Source of the DNA: Aegilops tauschii subsp. strangulata
Taxonomy: Eukaryota; Streptophyta; Magnoliopsida; Poales; Poaceae
Direction: 5' to 3'
Length of the DNA stretch: 64,000 nucleotides
NCBI RefSeq assembly: GCF_002575655.3
Contig: NC_053041.3
Location: 121,110,318-121,174,317, forward strand
Shown: one piece after another, positions 12,201-22,925 of the stretch
How positions within the stretch are numbered: position 1 is the first letter of the stretch
Layout of the letters: each line of letters begins with the position of its first letter
Notes under the pieces: model-generated
What the model was told of the DNA's origin: nothing
The model's input: the letters and a program-made list of their open reading frames with translations, nothing else
Databases searched by the model: none
Translations under genes and position numbers: made by a program

Positions 12201-13119
12201 CACGTCTCGTTATCTTCTCACACCCACACATACCAACACAGACACCACACACACAAAAAATATTCTCCTGGTGCCTCTATCCAATCCCCCTTGCATATAC
12301 ACACTCAAGGGAATCTCTCGACGTGACGTCATATTCGTCTCTCTCTCTAGACCACTCTCATTTCTCGTGCTATCTCTCCCACGCTCCCCTGTCGGCCCCT
12401 CTATCCATGCCTCTCTCGAATACGTAATACACACACATAACTCTCTAGGCCCTGCCAAATGCATCAACTACACATTCACACATGTTACATCACGTACCCC
12501 ATTGATCTAAAAAGCCCTCTCTTCACGTTTATTTCGCATACAACATTCCTTTTGAATAAAGTGTGGCCACAAAAATATTTTAGAATTTCTACATATATAC
12601 AACATTACAAAGTTATATGGAGGAGTATGAATGCTTGCATTGCATGGTGCCCACAATGATAATTATTTCGCACTGTGAATTTGTATATTTTTATACTATA
12701 TATAAATTTAGTCATAATAAAGAGAAACGAAGAGCATCTCTCTCTCCATCGCATAACCCCCCCCCCCCTCTATGCCCCTTTCACGTACGCACACAACCTA
12801 TCTCCAGGTCCTCTAAAAGTAAGCCCCCAGCACATTCATGCATGTTCTCTCGCGATATATACAGTGACGATTATTGTATTTGAAGCGAAAGCACGATACG
12901 TACATTGGACTTCAGAATCCACTCATTACAGTCACCATTTACATTTTGTGGTTATTATACAGTCACGGGCTCATCGTGCAACTCTGTATTTGCTCAAGAC
13001 ACGACTAGTTGACCAGTTAAACGCTCCACGTGGCACCTCTAGTGTTGCATCACATTATCTCACTACCATCGGGCCCACATGTCGGCTTGTATCTACTCTA
13101 CATCTACACTCTTATAAAA
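9260..13119. other. Unassigned intergenic DNA
   Basis: 9480-10740 is GC-rich with overlapping Pro/Ser/Arg-rich ORFs on both strands and no domain; part of it may be the 5' end or promoter of the minus-strand gene to the left. 10800-11590 is AT-rich without features. 11600-12870 is pyrimidine-rich with CTCTC and CACACA tracts and a loosely repeated motif (CTCTxxAGGxCCTxCxAAA..CATGTTxxxTC) near 12440 and 12800 that returns near 14230. I see no gene that I can support. Confidence 0.4.
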
Positions 13120-13121
13120 TA

Positions 13122-13607
13122 CTAGCAAGATGCCCATGCGTTGCACGGAACATCAAGATGCATTTGTATGAGTAGTTTATCTTGTGAGAGAAAAGGATGA
13201 ACAAGGGAAGGCCTTATTTGCAAGTGTGGAGAGGGGTGTGGGTATCTTTTTGCAAAATTGCCATAGTTTCCTTCCTATCTGTCAGATATAGATCGGACGG
13301 CCTATATTGCAGGATGGCAGGCACACGATCATCACCGACTATGCTTTTTATAAAAGTAGGGATAAAATACACTCTAATAAAAAACAGAGTTGGTGATGAT
13401 GGTGTGCCTGCCATCCTGCAATATAGGCCGTCCGATTTATATCTGACGGATAGGAAGGAAACTATGACAATTTTGCAAAAAGGTACCCACACACCTCTCC
13501 ACATTTGCAAATAAGGCTTTCCCTCATTCATCCTTTTTCTCTCACAAGATAAACTAGTCATACAAATGCATCTTGATGTTACGTGCAATGCATGGGCATC
13601 TTGCTAG
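13122..13607. mobile_element. 486 bp foldback (MITE-like) element
   Basis: Nearly the whole element is one inverted repeat. The left arm starts CTAGCAAGATGCCCATGCG and the right arm ends GCATGGGCATCTTGCTAG; the arms are about 225 bp each with a spacer of roughly 40 bp near 13345-13385, and TA flanks both ends (13120-13121 and 13608-13609). The arms pair along their length, including TATTGCAGGATGGCAGGCAC. No transposase. The plus- and minus-strand ORFs inside are nearly identical to each other because of the palindrome and are not genes. One-arm copies occur near 38203 and 62039. Confidence 0.82.
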
Positions 13608-13737
13608 TAAGAATGAAAACAAAAGACAAAAAAATATTGGACGGTGGTTCGAAGTCATGACCGCGGGCACAACGGCCAAGGTGGCCTTGTATTGGTATGC
13701 TGAGCCGTTTGTTTTAACGCACAGGAGCTGGTGTGGT

Positions 13738-13960
13738 GATTATACACACACGCACGCATGCACACGAACTGCATGCACGCAACACTCACAAGAACACATG
13801 CACCCACGCACGCACGCAACACTCACATGTGCACATGCAGCCATGCACGCATGCATGCACACACCAGTACACCACACGACCAACACACACTCTCACGCTC
13901 AAGTGCTCAACCTACACGTGCATGCGCACACATCAGGCCCTGACAGACACATACACAACC
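13738..13960. repeat. CA/CACG-rich low-complexity tract
   Basis: Irregular runs of CACACA, GCACGCAC and GCATGCATGCAC over about 220 bp. The His/Thr-rich ORFs here reflect the repeat and are not treated as coding. Confidence 0.6.
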
Positions 13961-14399
13961 AGGTGATTCCCGCGCACGGGGTGGAGTCTTGTCGCGCCTG
14001 CGTAAATTTGTGTTTATCTGACCTTTTCCCTATGCGAACTGACAGGTGGGACCCACAAGGAACGTGGTCAATTTAACTAGTCAACATGGTGCCACGCAGA
14101 CTATTTGGCCGGTCAACAGAGTGCAATCCATTGCTGAACCGTGAGCAAGTGACCGTATAATCACCGCAAAACGTATATAGTGACCGTAATCATCTTATTC
14201 TGAAGTTCAGTGAACGTATTACGCTTTTCTCTCTGTAGGCCCTCCAAAACTACATCTCTACACGTTCTCGCATGTTACATCTAACAACTATGCAATACAG
14301 CACTACTACTACACTCTAACACAATAAATCATATGTGTTTTTAGTTTTACTAGATATCATATTATTACTTAATTATTCAGTTTGCATACATTAAAATTG

Positions 14400-14880
14400 C
14401 CTCTATGGCCAGTATCATATACTGCGCGGGAAAAATCCCGCCCTTTCCTATTTAATCGGGTTTGTATCGATGGATCGTGCGAAACAGCAAAACTATAGTA
14501 CTATATACAGTACAAGTGGCAGTTCACTGGGTCATCCTGTTGTGTACTCCTCCGTCGTAAGAGTGGAGCGCTCACTTTCATAAATCTTCTACCGGGTATG
14601 TGGGGCAACAAGCTACCGGGTCCACGTGCCAGACCGGAATACAGTGCAGAGCAGCCAGGGTGAAGCACCCAGTCATGGCACGGGCGTAGTAATGAGCAAT
14701 GAGGCGTCAAATCACAAAGCTCCACCTTTCCCATAGTTAAGTTGGAGGGACGAAGTAATAATGCTAAAAAAAGAAGTTGGAGGACGAAGCAACCATCATT
14801 TCACTTATTGCTGAATCCGCTTCTCCCTCGTCTTCTTCAAGTTAACCACGTGTTGCTTGTACCGTTGTTCTGCCTCATGT
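14400..14880 (+). promoter_or_regulatory. Promoter-like module, copy 1
   Basis: Contains GTCCACGTGCC (G-box core CACGTG), AATGAGGCGTCAAATCACAAA, GACGAAGCAACCATCATTTC and CGCTTCTCCCTCGTCTTCTTC in this order. The same ordered set is found at 58450-58830 and 62440-62690 just before coding exons, and in part at 15300-15420. The GCGCGGGAAAA...TATCGATGGATCG segment (14423-14480) is shared with 38518-38600. No coding exon is recognised directly downstream here. Promoter function is inferred from repetition and position, not shown. Confidence 0.4.
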
Positions 14881-15093
14881 GGGAAGCGGATCGGCTTGGT
14901 AAAGCACTGACACGTGGGACCGCATGTTAGCAAACCGCCAGGACAACGTCCTCTAAAAATAAGAAACCTCCCCCGCCATCCGCGTGGCAAAATCACCTCC
15001 TTTTTACTAATCTTGATTCTATAATTTTTTAGATCAATATAATTGAGATTTGTATACATATCACACAAGAGCAAAACCAAGTGGTACGGTTAA

Positions 15094-15160
15094 GGGCATC
15101 CACAATGTGTAGCCAAATGTGAAAATAGCTTTTGGCATCGTGGGAACCATTGTGGATGGT
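15094..15160. mobile_element. Small MITE-like hairpin
   Basis: GGGCATCCACAATG and, 40 bp later, the inverted CCATTGTGGATGG form a short inverted repeat of the type seen in small grass MITEs. No clear target duplication. Confidence 0.3.
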
Positions 15161-15299
15161 GTTGCCAAAGCCAAAAGGATGGAACCGAAGCTCCCTGATT
15201 GATTGATTGATTGAAGGAATAGAAAAATGCAACGTCTCTCCTCTTTCTCCCGTGCTTGGACGCATGTACAATATAGAGGACAGAGTCTACTCCACTGTC

Positions 15300-15420
15300 C
15301 CTTCTATCACAAATCACAAAGCAGTGAGGCGTCAAATCACAAAGCACGAACGAAGCAACCATCATTTCACTCTTCGCTGACTCTGCTTCTCCATCGTCTT
15401 CTTCGAGAAACCATCTCACC
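15300..15420 (+). promoter_or_regulatory. Promoter-like module, partial copy 2
   Basis: GAGGCGTCAAATCACAAAGC, ACGAAGCAACCATCATTTCA and CTGCTTCTCCATCGTCTTCT follow each other as in the other module copies. The G-box half is missing. Overlapping frames downstream (to about 15835) have no recognisable domain. Confidence 0.35.
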
Positions 15421-16611
15421 GCACAAAGCTGGACGGATGAGCTATTTTGTACGAGTAGTACTAGTACATTCACACGTCGTTTGGTTCAACGGACTTCCTG
15501 GATGCAAATAAGGCAGTTGTCTCGGCTTGCAGGCGGCACTTGCGAACGACTTACCGTGGTCTCCCTCAATGGTGTTCTCCGTCGAACGCACTTCGCCAAA
15601 CCACAACGTTCGAGATATCATCGACGTCACCGCAATGGGGAAGGAAGTCAAATATAGTTACTACCTCCATTTTTTGTGCACAAGGCCAGTATATAAAAAT
15701 TACAATTTGCAAAAGGCCACTAACACTAATCGAGGCAAAATTGATGGGGTTTGCCTCGTACTAGCAACCAAGGACATTAATATCCCCTGCATGCATGCGG
15801 AAGTGAGAAGGTGGGTTTGCTTGACGCTGCATTAATCAAGCGATGAGGAGCGAGATGGTTAGCTCTTTGGGCTTTGGAGAAAAAATATGCATTAATTGAC
15901 ACATGAAACGAGGATTTGTATCGATTAATCCAGCGAAGGAAAACCCCGCCTTTCTTTTTTAACACTAGTACTCCTTGTACGTAGTACTACGTACTTATCC
16001 TGTTTGGGTCTAGGCCTTGCATTGCCATACTTCGCCACACATTTTTGCCAAGCTTGCCTAAAGTTTTCAAAATGAAAAGGAGGTACACTTGCGCACGGCT
16101 GTCGCGGTCGCACTGCACCCTCACATGGCCGCTCCTGCACGCCGCGGTCGCACCGCACCCTCACATGCTCAGTCGCTCCTGCACGCCGCAAACCCAACCA
16201 AGGGAACACACCCTCACTGACACGTGCTGTCGCATGTGTACAAACCAAACTCAGGCATCCTACCGCTGACCCATAATTTTCGTTCATAGAGTATGTTTAT
16301 CCAACCGCATGTTGGGGAGTATCCGTACGGCCCGTGCGGTGGTCTGTTGGGGAAGAAGAAGAGGTGAGGAAGAAGGGTTAGGAGACATAGGATATTCATC
16401 CAACCGCCTGAAATGGTAGACTGACCCAAGTCAGGCGACTTGCATAACAATATATGTTTTTACACAGCAAAAGATCCATAAAAACAACAACATAAAGAAA
16501 AACTATCACTGCTCGCGGAACGAGACGACCTCGTCGTCTTTGGCTGCCGGCGCGAACCAGCCGTAGCTGCCGACGTGTGTCTCCGCACCGTGGTTTGTCC
16601 TCGGCCTCCAG

Positions 16612-17511
16612 CTACTCTTTCACGCGGAGCGTGCGGGCGCTCTGCACGGACGAGAGCAGCGCCCGGTTCAAGTCGAGGACGTCCGGTTCCGCCTGCAGGA
16701 GGGCCTCGATGGCAGCGGCATCCGCGCGCTCCGCGTCGAGTCGAGCCTCCGCCGCCCGATTCAAGTCCAGGACGTCCGGTTCCGCCTGCAGGAGGGCCTC
16801 GATGAGAGCGGCATCCGCGCGCTCCGCATCGAGTTGAGCCTCTGCCGCCCGGTTCAAGTCCAGCACGTCCGGTTCCGCCTGCAGGAGGACCTCGATGGCA
16901 GCGGCATCCGCGCGCTCCACCTCAAGTTGAGCCTCTGCCGCCCGGTTCACATCGACGACATCCGGTTCTGCCTGCAGGAGAGCCTCGATGGCAGCGGCAT
17001 GCGCGCGCTCCGTGTCGAGTTGAGCCTCTGCCTCGCGGTCCTCCTTTAGTATCGCTAGGTTGAACCGCTGGTCCGCCTGCACCATGGGGGACTCAGACAC
17101 CGGCACGAAGTCGATGTCCATCATCTCATACCCATCGGGGGCCTTCTGCGTCGCGACCTCCGCCATGAACATTGGATCGGCTTCCTCCTCCTCGTAGCTT
17201 GGCTCCAGAGAACTCGGGGATTGGCCCGCCGCAAAGCAAGCTTGGGAACGGAGGTCTGTGGCGCTGACCGCCGCCGAGATTTCTGCGCGGCGCTCCGGCG
17301 TCAGCATCTTGTAGTACGTGATCTTGCGGCCCACCATGGATTTCCGGCGAACTAGGCGACGCTTGATGCGGGCTAGGGGATCGAAAGGTGGGGGAAGGGG
17401 CTGGAGATTAGGTGTGGTTTTAGGGCAGTGGCTGGCGTAGGCCGAGAAGCGAAGGTTCTGGTGTGAATAGTGGTTTCGGTGACGACGGGTCAATCGGTTT
17501 TGACTGTACAT
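16612..17511 (-). CDS. Repeat-containing protein of unknown function
   Basis: A long minus-strand ORF whose upstream frame is open to 17811. The two plausible starts are Met at 17511 (299 residues) and Met at 17337 (241 residues), the latter in a good context (TCCATGG) just before VGRKITYYKMLTPERRAEI. The N-terminal part is basic (IKRRLVRRKS). An acidic middle (SYEEEEADP) is followed by four tandem 31-residue repeats, consensus RAAEAQLDAERADAAAIEAL then LQAEPDVLDLN, predicted helical with a coiled-coil-like heptad feel. The protein ends shortly after the last repeat with TLRVKE. Codon use is GC-rich, unlike its surroundings, which favours a real gene or captured gene. I do not recognise the family; repeats of Glu/Gln/Ala helices could mediate oligomerisation, but that is a guess. 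Confidence 0.5.
   Translation of the reverse strand: MYSQNRLTRRHRNHYSHQNLRFSAYASHCPKTTPNLQPLPPPFDPLARIKRRLVRRKSMVGRKITYYKMLTPERRAEISAAVSATDLRSQACFAAGQSPSSLEPSYEEEEADPMFMAEVATQKAPDGYEMMDIDFVPVSESPMVQADQRFNLAILKEDREAEAQLDTERAHAAAIEALLQAEPDVVDVNRAAEAQLEVERADAAAIEVLLQAEPDVLDLNRAAEAQLDAERADAALIEALLQAEPDVLDLNRAAEARLDAERADAAAIEALLQAEPDVLDLNRALLSSVQSARTLRVKE
16666..17037 (-). repeat. Four tandem 93 bp coding repeats
   Basis: Four copies of a 93 bp unit (31 codons) inside the ORF above. All keep the reading frame and most differences are conservative, for example DLN/DVN and DAERAD/EVERAD/DTERAH. Confidence 0.85.
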
Positions 17512-17904
17512 CGCTCTTGTCGCGTTCGCGTTGCAGCCCGGCACGCTGGAACCTCCACATCGCTCACCGAATGGAACGCGCTTCGTCTTGCATTTTCGCT
17601 CGCTTGTGGGACCGCAGTTGAGAGCAAACCGACGTCCCTCCCCCTCCCCCGCCCGCGTCATTTTATGCGGAGTAAATAAAAACAGAGGGAGTATACTATG
17701 GATGAGGATCACCTGACGTGGCCGAACCCATTGAGTAACTGACATGCGGGTCCTAGCAAGCATGGGGTCCGCCAGTAAGTGACCGAAAGGGAGGGTAAGG
17801 CAGGGATACATATGTGAAAGGAGCTTCCAATGATATAATTTTCACATTATACATCTCATGTACTATTAATCTTGTCAATAGTCAAATGCGGTTTTGAAAA
17901 ACGC

Positions 17905-18160
17905 ATTAGAGCATGGTTAATAATATAGCCAGTCGATAGCTATAAGGAACTGCCATGTCATCTATATCCATCATCTATTATATGCACTCATACAGTAGTG
18001 TGGGCTATAAGGTTGGCTATTTCCTGCAAAAAATATAAGGTTGGATATTGTATTAGTACTATTTTCCATCTCCTCTCCATCTCTTTCTTCATATTTATTG
18101 TACGTATTTAACTAGGAATGCATATATAGCTAGGCTCTTGCATTAGAGCTCACTCCCCTT
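17905..18160. mobile_element. Degenerate MITE-like sequence
   Basis: TTAGAGCATGGTTAATAATA at the left, CTCTTGCATTAGAGCTC at the right, and internal GGCTATAAGG motifs are reminiscent of a common grass MITE type. The terminal repeats are too weak to define ends or a target duplication. Confidence 0.25.
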
Positions 18161-18164
18161 ACTT

Positions 18165-19373
18165 TTTCACATCTCTCTCCTCCACATAGGCCCTATATAA
18201 ATGGAAGGAGGGAGTACAACTATGTGCACTGCATACTCTAGTACAGATGTTGTCAGTACTCCACTAGTACTATTGGACAGGGAGCTTAAAAAAGTTACTA
18301 TTGGACTGGCTATACGTGGCGAAATCCTAGTAGGAAGAGCATGCGCGAGAACAAGCACATTCACGTGGTTGAAAACAAATTGGAAACCATCTCGATTACA
18401 AATCTAGGAGTACGTACGAATCTAACAATATTGATTGTGCATTGTTGAATGTTGATACTTTTTTTTATCAAAGTAGAGATACTTTGACTACACATAAAAC
18501 TTATATGTAAACTAGAAAGGATAGGAGGGAGTATATTGTACGTTCAAAAATGAAACGAACATTGAATACCCTTTATATATGATTTGCGGATGCTATGATC
18601 ACCGGTTCAAAATTTTTAATCCGCCTTAGGTATCACACATGCCCCCACTCGTTCTCTCTCGATTTCATCTCGGGGTCCGAAGATCGATTGAAAGAGGACT
18701 AGGGTGGGTACAATACGTTCATTTCGCTTATGAATGTACAATATACTCCCTCTGATCCCCACATACCCCCCCTCCCGCGGGTCATTTCTATCATAGAAAC
18801 AGACCAAACCTTTATCTCCTTGCACGACACGCAATTGATCTCTGAACATCAATCGATCTCGTCAACATGTGTCGGGGCATGAACCAAATGTGATGTCAAA
18901 ACTAAGACGCGAAGCGACACGTAGTGGAGGCAAAGTGAAACTTCAAACGAACCGTTTGTTTGTATGCATGTCGGACAAATTACAAATAAACATTGGAAAT
19001 ACAAGCATGGTCTAGGCCCACATGCGAATGATACTCAGCGGAATGTTCAAATGAGGCATGCGGGAGGATGGACTAGACCGGAGGGCGACATGATCGAATG
19101 AGAAGAGGGTTGGAGAGGAATGAGAAATAAGAAAACGCCACATGATTATACTTGAATGGCTCAAATAAACAATAAGTTGTCTCGCTTAGCTACATAGTGA
19201 AAGGCCTAATGCGCAACGCGGAGCACTGACGCTCGAATATGGCCGGGAAAACAGGGAAACCAACATGTGGGGCACACCTGTCGGGACGACGTAGCGCAAA
19301 CTAGTCCAATGGAGGAGCTGGCCCACGACCTCCTCGCCACCGGCAACCGTTCATGTGGGTCGTGGGGGCCAAC
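18165..19373. other. Unassigned intergenic DNA
   Basis: Contains GGAGGGAGTA fragments (near 18208 and 18528) that look like single ends of decayed MITEs. I see no coding exon or complete element. Confidence 0.3.
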
Positions 19374-20344
19374 TCATAGAGGCAAGGGTGTCCCGATCTT
19401 TCCATGAGATGATAACTATCAATTTGGTGGAGACGACTTTGACGATCCGACTACAAATGTGCACGACGTTGCGCGTTAGCAATCGCTAAACCAATCTCCT
19501 AAGGTTACTGACGATGCCGGAAGCACGGTCAGCCTGACCACGAAGGTCTATTCCTGCAAGCAATCGAAGAACGAGCAAGAATATGATAAAACAATCTGAA
19601 TATTGTGAATATATATGAAGTATTGATAATGGTGGGGTTCTGTAAGCGGTCTTGGTGTAGTCGTTGGACACAAACGAAGTACACGAAGTTGCAATGGCTA
19701 ACTTTTAAGTAAACAAATCCCAAGAAAAAAGCTACTAGATGGATCTACTTATATAGGAGCAAGGGGTGGCGGCCAAGGAGGTGGAAATACGTCCCAAGGC
19801 AGCCTAAGACTAACCCTAGGTCATACAAGGCTCATGGGCCCAAGTGGAGGTGATGCAACACCTTTGGACTTGTTATTTGACTCAGATTCTGCTGCAGCGT
19901 CAAATTGTTTTGTCGATATCTCAATGATCCGGACGAATTTGAAGGTGAATCCAATTGGTTTGGAAAGAGCACAAAATCTATTTTCCAACAAAAAAAGAAT
20001 AACCCAATTTGGAGTCCGTATGAAAAAGTTATTCGCGTTTTGAGTCAGGTATGTCTGTGCAGTCCGAATCTGAATCCAGAACGTGAGAGACTTGGACTCT
20101 ATCTTCTCTTGGCTCAAAAGTGACGTGAGAGGACTTTTTGAACAGGACATAAACTTCTCCTTTTCCCTTATCTTCATATGTGTATTGTGGAAATGTCCCA
20201 TACACCTGCAATTAGACAAAACACAAAAGTGTGTGAAGTATTTTTGTTCTGGATAACATAAATAGATTATTGAATAGTTTGCACTAGAAATCACCTGACA
20301 AATATGTATGTATGCAATATTTTTAGTCGCATCCAAGGTAGTCA
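19374..20344 (-). repeat. LTR copy A (3' LTR of a decayed gypsy retrotransposon)
   Basis: About 971 bp, repeated with high similarity at 35933-36904 and, truncated, at 35151-35928. On the minus strand it begins TGACTACC next to a purine-rich tract (AAGAAGGGGAGGATGATGAG), the expected polypurine tract position, and ends near the CACCCTTGCCTCTA side. Ends of the form TGA..TCA are inferred by comparing the three copies. It lies downstream of gag in the reading direction, so it is the 3' LTR. The left end has TC instead of TG, so the terminus is mutated. Confidence 0.7.
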
Positions 20345-20524
20345 TGTCCTCATCATCCTCCCCTTCTTGAAGACAAAGCCGTCCTCGGCGTTGCTTAATC
20401 TGAAATGTGGCTAAGAAAAGAGACAAGGTGTACATGTTGTATATGTATATGTCATCCATTTTTTACTTCCCTTGATTTTTGCACATATGACACATGTATA
20501 CATGAGTAACTTTCATAGATAAAA
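20345..20524 (-). pseudogene. Remnant of the pol 3' end and polypurine tract
   Basis: The minus strand reads RRGRLCLQEGEDDEDM, matching the C-terminal QEGEDDED-type tail that ends many Triticeae gypsy polyproteins, directly before the LTR. Protease, reverse transcriptase, RNase H and integrase are absent between this tail and gag, so nearly all of pol is deleted. Confidence 0.5.
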
Positions 20525-21679
20525 TTATAAAGACCAAATATTATCACAAGAAGTAGAAGGCATGAAAATATTGCAACTCAGTTTGCACATATAAGTGAAG
20601 CTCTTATTCATATCAAAAGATTGACAATGTTCATCATTAAACCATCGCAACATTGGTGAATAAACCTTAGTTGCAACAAATTTACATGCTACAACATGCT
20701 TAAATGAGCAAACATGCAATAACTCATTGGACACAGAATCATCGCCAAGATTAGAGGTCATATCAAAATGATTAAACATTGGTTCTTTTGCATCAACAGT
20801 TAATTCAACGGGTGCACTCAAAATTGTTAGTTTTTCAGTTGTTTGATCACATGGCAAAGTCAAATTATCAACATAGTCCTCTAAAATAGGTGGTGTGATC
20901 AAAGTAGTGGGTAGCTCATCAGATGATGCATTCAAATTGACAAGGCATTCATCATTCTCATGTAGAGATGGAAGATCGGTACCTTTGTCATTACCTCTTA
21001 TGATCAACTCAGATAATGTACGCTTGTTCTCCTCGTGGGCAACATGTCGTTTTATTTCCTGTTCAGCTTTGCAAGCAAGACGAAACAAATGGTCCATAGG
21101 ATAACACTCTTCATGAATTAGTATCTCTTGAATATCACAGTTTAATCCTCCCCAAAATCTATCCATAAAATCATCTTCACTTTCTTCTAAATAGGAATGC
21201 AACAAGGTAGTTTGTAAATCAGCATAATATTTTGTTACAGTGTCACTACCTTGTTTTAAATGTTGCAACTTCTTAATCATGTCACGAGTATAATAAGCAG
21301 GGACGAAAGTATGTCGCATGGCAAGTTTCAAATCATCCCAAGTAGTAAGTATATAATCAGGGTGTAAACGACAATATTCACTCCACCAAACCAAAGCATA
21401 ACCAGTGAAAGAACCAACCGCAACCTTAACCTTTTTATGTTCATCAAAATTATGGGAAGCAAATATATTTTTTATGTCGAACTCCCATTCAATATATAAA
21501 GTAGTTCTAAAACGGCCATTAAATGGTGGTATAGATACATTAACCTGATCATGTGCATTTGGATGCTTGTGCACCTCTCGTGATGGTTGTGGTATTTGCA
21601 AAGGTGGTGGCACGTCTCCCGCGATCGACAAAGCCCATGAATTGACTCTGGATCCTGTCATGATTAGTAGAAACAACAA
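20525..21679 (-). CDS. gag: Gypsy-type retrotransposon gag protein
   Basis: A 384-codon ORF. Residues of about 50-200 form a Retrotrans_gag domain: PPFNGRF, VKVAVGSFTGYALVWW, TWDDLKLAMRHTFVPAYY, LQHLKQGSDTVTKYYADL and FMDRFWGGLN are its conserved blocks. The gag polyprotein builds the cytoplasmic virus-like particle that packages element RNA. No CCHC zinc knuckle is visible, and the C-terminal half is less conserved. There is no pol ORF behind it, only the short tail before LTR A, so the copy is non-autonomous. Its leader (21680-22052 continuing at 34436-35150) is interrupted by the Mutator-like element. Confidence 0.85.
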   Translation of the reverse strand: MLFLLIMTGSRVNSWALSIAGDVPPPLQIPQPSREVHKHPNAHDQVNVSIPPFNGRFRTTLYIEWEFDIKNIFASHNFDEHKKVKVAVGSFTGYALVWWSEYCRLHPDYILTTWDDLKLAMRHTFVPAYYTRDMIKKLQHLKQGSDTVTKYYADLQTTLLHSYLEESEDDFMDRFWGGLNCDIQEILIHEECYPMDHLFRLACKAEQEIKRHVAHEENKRTLSELIIRGNDKGTDLPSLHENDECLVNLNASSDELPTTLITPPILEDYVDNLTLPCDQTTEKLTILSAPVELTVDAKEPMFNHFDMTSNLGDDSVSNELLHVCSFKHVVACKFVATKVYSPMLRWFNDEHCQSFDMNKSFTYMCKLSCNIFMPSTSCDNIWSL

Positions 21680-22052
21680 ACATAATCCAAAAAAATGTTC
21701 CTATGAACTACTTGGAAGTGGTGGTAAAACACTCACAGTATAGCAAATCTCAATATCTTATAAGTTCTTACCATGCAGCAGGTGGTGATCGGCAACCAGC
21801 GGTGTCAAATAACTCCGAAGATTGAGTAAAGCGATTGCCAAGGGAACGTACGTATACACGGTGTAGAAATATGTGGAGCTTGGAAGGCTTGAATATATGG
21901 TAGCAAAAGATTAGGAATAATCAATTCAGAGATGCAACGTTGAATAAACGCTCAACGATGGTACTATGCTGGCCCTAGGCTAGACCGGACTAGATACGCG
22001 AGCCTAGAACACTAATGAGGTCACGGCGTAGCACAACTAGCATCAATAAAGG
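21680..22052 (-). other. Gypsy 5' leader, part next to gag
   Basis: Non-coding sequence between the gag start and the Mutator-like insertion. It continues on the far side of the insertion at 34436-35150. The two halves join exactly if one copy of CAATAAAGG is removed. Confidence 0.6.
22044..22052. repeat. 9 bp target-site duplication, left copy
   Basis: CAATAAAGG, identical to 34436-34444. A 9 bp duplication is the standard signature of Mutator-like elements. Confidence 0.93.
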
Positions 22053-22350
22053 GAGTTATTTACCCAAAACCACCACACTTGGGGCTAGGGTAACAACTTA
22101 ATACCACATTTGCGCCAGGGCACAAAAAACCACCAACTTTGCGCCTAATTAGTAACGCGGAGCACTGATGCTCGGATTTGGTTGCGAAAACAGCCAAACC
22201 GACAAGTAGGGCCCGCATGTCAGGCTGACGTGGCGTGCTTATCTGGAAAATATGCTGAGTTGGACGAAAGTCCCACCTGTCAATGACTGAAGTGTTTTTT
22301 CTTTTTTTTCCTTTCTCTTTTCCTCCATGGGCATTTCAACAAACAGGTTG
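22053..22350. repeat. Left terminal inverted repeat of the Mutator-like element
   Basis: Pairs with 34128-34435. Similarity is highest over the outer 150 bp; an indel-rich stretch follows, then similarity returns at TCAxTGACAGGTGGG and at the AACCTGTTTGTTGAAATGCC segment that encodes the PPR-like motif. Confidence 0.8.
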
Positions 22351-22597
22351 TGAGCGACCCTTGCTTCTTCCCTGTCTCCGGCCAAGCTCCACCGTGGCTG
22401 GTTCTTCTCTGTTGTCGAGCCTGTGTGCGCCGACAGGCGACACGTACACGCGGTGGTCGGCGTTCGACGCCATTCTCGCTGGCTGCGTCGTGGAAGTCGA
22501 AGTGGCCGCCTCACTGGGCATTGCGCCAGGAGACCAGGTCGCATCCCCGAGCCGCGTCCTCGAAGTAGCCAGCTCCGGCGCCAGCGCGCAAGGCATG
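22306..22597 (-). pseudogene. Captured PPR-protein fragment (E-domain-like and LFxEMP motif)
   Basis: On the minus strand one frame gives DHRVYVSPVGAHRLDNREEP followed by RRQGRSKG, matching the E-motif region that ends plant pentatricopeptide repeat proteins (DHxxYVLLSN..A.....A..R..M...G..K). Another frame gives AHNLFVEMP, the start motif of many PPR repeats. The two lie in different frames, so the piece is broken. PPR proteins act in organelle RNA processing; this fragment has no such function on its own. It is cut on its right by the CACTA element. Confidence 0.5.
22595..22597. repeat. 3 bp TSD of the CACTA element, left copy
   Basis: ATG, matched by ATG at 33624-33626. A 3 bp duplication is standard for CACTA elements. 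Confidence 0.85.
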
Positions 22598-22617
22598 CAC
22601 TACTGGAATCAGCTAAT

Positions 22618-22925
22618 TTGCCATCTGCCAGCTCTTTGCCGTCTGCTAGCTGACGGCAAAGAAGCTCTTTGCCATCAGCTACCCAAAAGCAGACGGCAAA
22701 GAAAGGGCAGACGACAAAGAAGCTCTTTGCCATCTGCCAGCTCTTTGCCGTCTGCCAGCACACGGCAAAGAATCTTTGCCGTCCGCTGGCGGACGGCAAA
22801 GAGTGAGGTGGCCCCCACCCCCCGCCCGTTTGGGAAAACTTAACGGGCCACCTCTTTGCCGTCCGCTAGCAGACGGCAAAGAGGCAAAAAAGCGGACGGC
22901 AAAGAGGGGCGGACGGCAAACAGCT
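22618..22925. repeat. Left subterminal repeats of CACTA 1
   Basis: At least twelve copies of TTTGCCGTC or its inverse GACGGCAAA (with CATC/GATG variants), often paired as inverted repeats around short spacers. In CACTA elements such motifs are binding sites for the element-encoded accessory protein. Confidence 0.85.

Noticed and set aside
12028..13175. Several 66-166 codon ORFs in the pyrimidine-rich region
   Set aside because: Ser/His/Thr/Leu-rich products of CTCTC and CACAC tracts; overlapping frames and no domains.
13197..13588. 105- and 124-codon ORFs on opposite strands with nearly the same protein sequence
   Set aside because: They are the two arms of the foldback element; the likeness comes from the palindrome.
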